Assembly (NCBI GenBank): GCA_025965635.1 | Contig: JAOPWO010000210.1 | Location: forward strand, 1 to 8,148 | Length of the DNA stretch: 8,148 nt | Source of the DNA: Modestobacter sp. | Lineage (GTDB): Bacteria > Actinomycetota > Actinomycetes > Mycobacteriales > Geodermatophilaceae | Direction: 5' to 3' | Shown here: piece by piece, positions 6,605 to 8,148 of the stretch | Position numbering within the stretch: position 1 is the first letter of the stretch | Layout: the number at the start of each line of letters is the position of its first letter | Position numbers and translations under genes: made by a program | Notes under the pieces: generated by a model | Database searches by the model: none | The model's input: only the letters and a program-made list of their open reading frames with translations | Told to the model about the DNA's origin: nothing

Positions 6605-8148
6605 AGCTCACCTCCCGGGGTGACGGTGATCCGGACGACGGCGCCGGGTCCGGCGCCCAGGTCGGTGCGGACGTCGCAGCCCGGAGAGCGCATCGGCAGC
6701 CAGACCACCCGGTCGGGCATCTCCACCACCCGGACCGGCAGGGTCACCGAGCCCGCGGGCCCCGACACGGTGATCGCCTCGCCGTCGGCCAGGCCCAGCC
6801 GGGCGGCGGCGTCCTTGCCCAGGCGGGCGACCGGCAGCCGGGCGGTGCCGGCCAGGGCCGGCTCCTCGCGCTGCAGGGTGCCGACGTCGAGCAGCTGCCG
6901 CCAGGAGGCGAGCAACGCCTCCTCACCGGTGTCGTCTCCGGTCAGCACGGGGGCCGGTGTCGGGCGGACGGTCAGGCCGCGCGGGGTGGCCGCCGTCCCG
7001 GCACCGCCGAGGGCGACCAGCTCGGCGCGGGCCGCCGGGATGGTCGGCAGCCGGAGGTCGACGCCCATCTCCTCGGCGAGACCGTGCAGCACCCGGCCGT
7101 CGGTCAGCTGGCCGCTGCCGTGCAGCGTGGCGTCGAACGCGCGGACCCGGCCCTCCCAGTCGAGGTACGCGCCGCCCTTCTCCGGAGCGGCGGCGACCGG
7201 CAGCACGACATCGGCGCGGGCGGTGACCGCGGTGGGGAACAGCTCGAGGCTGACCACGAAGCCGGCCGCGGCGAGCGCCGCCTCGGCCAGGGCGGGATCG
7301 GGCAGGTCGTAGGGGTCGACACCGCCGACCAGCAGCCCGCCGAGCACGCCGTCGCGGACGGCGGTGAGGATGCCGGTGAGGTCGCGACCGGGGGTGTCCG
7401 GCACCGTGGTGCCCCACACGGCAGCCACCTCGGCGCGCGACCCGGCGTGGGTGACCGTGCGACCGCCGGGCAGCAGACCCGGCAGCGCGCCGGCCTCGAG
7501 GGCCCCGCGCTCCCCCGCGCGGCGGGGGACCCAGGCGACCCGGGCACCGGTGGCGGCGGCCAGCGCCGTCAGGGCGGAGAAGCCGCCGGGCACCTCGGCC
7601 AGCCGTTCGCCGGCCAGCAGCACCGCTCCGGGCCGGCGGAGCGCGGCCACGTGGGCCGAGCCGTCGTCCTCGGCGAGCGCCCGCAGGGTCCGGGCCTCCC
7701 CGCCGGGGGCGGTCGCCAGCGTGGTGGCCTTCAGCTTCTCGGCCGCGCGGGTGACGTAGGGCGCGACGTCGAGCACCTGCAGCGCCGCCGTCCGCACCGC
7801 GCGGCGCAGCCGCAGGAAGACGATCGGCGACTCCTCCTCCGGCTCGAAGCCCACCAGCAGCACGGTCGGGGCGGCGGAGAGGTCGTCGTAGGTGACCGCA
7901 CCGGCACCCGGCGCGGTACCGGCCACGTGCGCGGCGAGGAAGGCGAGCTCCTCCCCCGAGTGCGCCCGTGCCCGGGCGTCGACGTCGTTGGTGCCCAGGG
8001 CGACCCGGGCGAACTTGGCGTAGGCGTAGGCGTCTTCGTAGGTCAGTCGACCGCCGGGAAGAACACCGACCCCGGCCTCGCCGAGGGCCTGGCGCAGACC
8101 GGTCGCGGCCCGTTCCAGGGCTTCGGGCCAACTCGCCTCGACCAGAGA
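6601..8148 (-). CDS. nuoG: NADH-quinone oxidoreductase subunit G, C-terminal 515 residues (5' end outside window)
   Basis: NuoG is the large peripheral-arm subunit of complex I. It passes electrons from NADH through Fe-S clusters towards NuoI, and its C-terminal half is a molybdopterin-oxidoreductase-like fold that carries no known catalytic role in complex I. The frame is open from the right edge to a TGA at 6603-6601, so the N-terminal ferredoxin-like and cluster-binding part is outside the window. Visible in the fragment: GGRLTYEDAYAYAKFAR (residues 32-48) followed by GTNDVD (52-57), the usual start of the molybdopterin-like core; a nucleotide-fold strand LLVGFEPEEESP (97-108); GGVDPYDLPD (275-284); EKGGAYLDWEGR (323-334), the counterpart of the E-K-x-G-T-x-x-N-x-E-G-R signature of this family; and a small beta-barrel domain from about 438 to 515. 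It is rich in Ala, Gly and Arg. The stop overlaps the nuoH start (GTGA). The GTG at 7926-7924 is an internal valine, not the start. Identification is firm from motifs and gene order. Confidence 0.93.
   Translation of the reverse strand, partial: SLVEASWPEALERAATGLRQALGEAGVGVLPGGRLTYEDAYAYAKFARVALGTNDVDARARAHSGEELAFLAAHVAGTAPGAGAVTYDDLSAAPTVLLVGFEPEEESPIVFLRLRRAVRTAALQVLDVAPYVTRAAEKLKATTLATAPGGEARTLRALAEDDGSAHVAALRRPGAVLLAGERLAEVPGGFSALTALAAATGARVAWVPRRAGERGALEAGALPGLLPGGRTVTHAGSRAEVAAVWGTTVPDTPGRDLTGILTAVRDGVLGGLLVGGVDPYDLPDPALAEAALAAAGFVVSLELFPTAVTARADVVLPVAAAPEKGGAYLDWEGRVRAFDATLHGSGQLTDGRVLHGLAEEMGVDLRLPTIPAARAELVALGGAGTAATPRGLTVRPTPAPVLTGDDTGEEALLASWRQLLDVGTLQREEPALAGTARLPVARLGKDAAARLGLADGEAITVSGPAGSVTLPVRVVEMPDRVVWLPMRSPGCDVRTDLGAGPGAVVRITVTPGGEL
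6605..6615 (-). promoter_or_regulatory. Shine-Dalgarno site of nuoH
   Basis: GGAGGTGA (6615-6608) stands five bases upstream of the GTG at 6604, counted from GGAGGT, and lies within the last codons of nuoG. It decides the GTG start, which overlaps the nuoG stop as GTGA. Confidence 0.85.

Noticed and set aside
4949..7312. A 787-codon open frame on the plus strand, opposite nuoG, nuoH and nuoI
   Set aside because: It encodes Arg/Asp/Gln/Gly/His-rich low-complexity sequence with no recognisable domain. Long antisense frames are usual opposite GC-rich genes with strong third-position bias, and the minus-strand genes here are unambiguous.
6601..8148. A separate molybdopterin oxidoreductase (such as formate dehydrogenase) instead of NuoG
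   Set aside because: The position directly before nuoH, the YAYAKFAR and EGR signatures typical of NuoG and the GTGA overlap with nuoH all favour NuoG.

Overview
The window is a stretch of a bacterial respiratory complex I (type I NADH:quinone oxidoreductase, nuo) operon. All real genes lie on the minus strand. In the direction of transcription the order is nuoG (3' part), nuoH, nuoI, nuoJ, nuoK, nuoL, nuoM (5' part), which is the canonical bacterial G-H-I-J-K-L-M order. The very high G+C content, the near-exclusive G/C at third codon positions, the GTG starts and the form of the proteins (long C-terminal tails on NuoH and NuoJ, an alanine-rich NuoG) point to a high-GC actinobacterium. The Geodermatophilaceae (Blastococcus, Modestobacter, Geodermatophilus) are my best guess from protein style, but the family-level placement is uncertain.

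Layout, right to left: 8148-6601 encodes the last 515 residues of NuoG, without the N-terminal Fe-S domains. 6604-5129 is nuoH, the membrane subunit at the quinone site. 5136-4510 is nuoI, which carries two 4Fe-4S clusters. 4513-3620 is nuoJ. 3567-3268 is nuoK. 3246-1333 is nuoL, and 1336 to the left edge is the first 445 codons of nuoM. The end of nuoM and any nuoN lie beyond base 1; nuoA-F and the start of nuoG lie beyond base 8148. No gene-free stretch is longer than 52 bases, and I see no promoter, terminator, RNA gene, repeat array, mobile element or CRISPR.

Together the products carry electrons through peripheral-arm subunits (NuoG, NuoI) to the quinone cavity next to NuoH, and use the energy to move protons through NuoH/J/K and the antiporter-like NuoL and NuoM. 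Key residues of the proton path are intact in every membrane subunit, so the complex looks functional. Most junctions overlap by 4-8 bases (ATGA, GTGA), which suggests translational coupling.

I did not find a new biological system. The points worth a second look are small: a 19-codon mini-ORF that bridges the nuoJ-nuoK gap with 4-base overlaps at both ends, a long disordered C-terminal tail on NuoJ, a roughly 90-residue tail on NuoH, and the weakly primed nuoK-nuoL junction.
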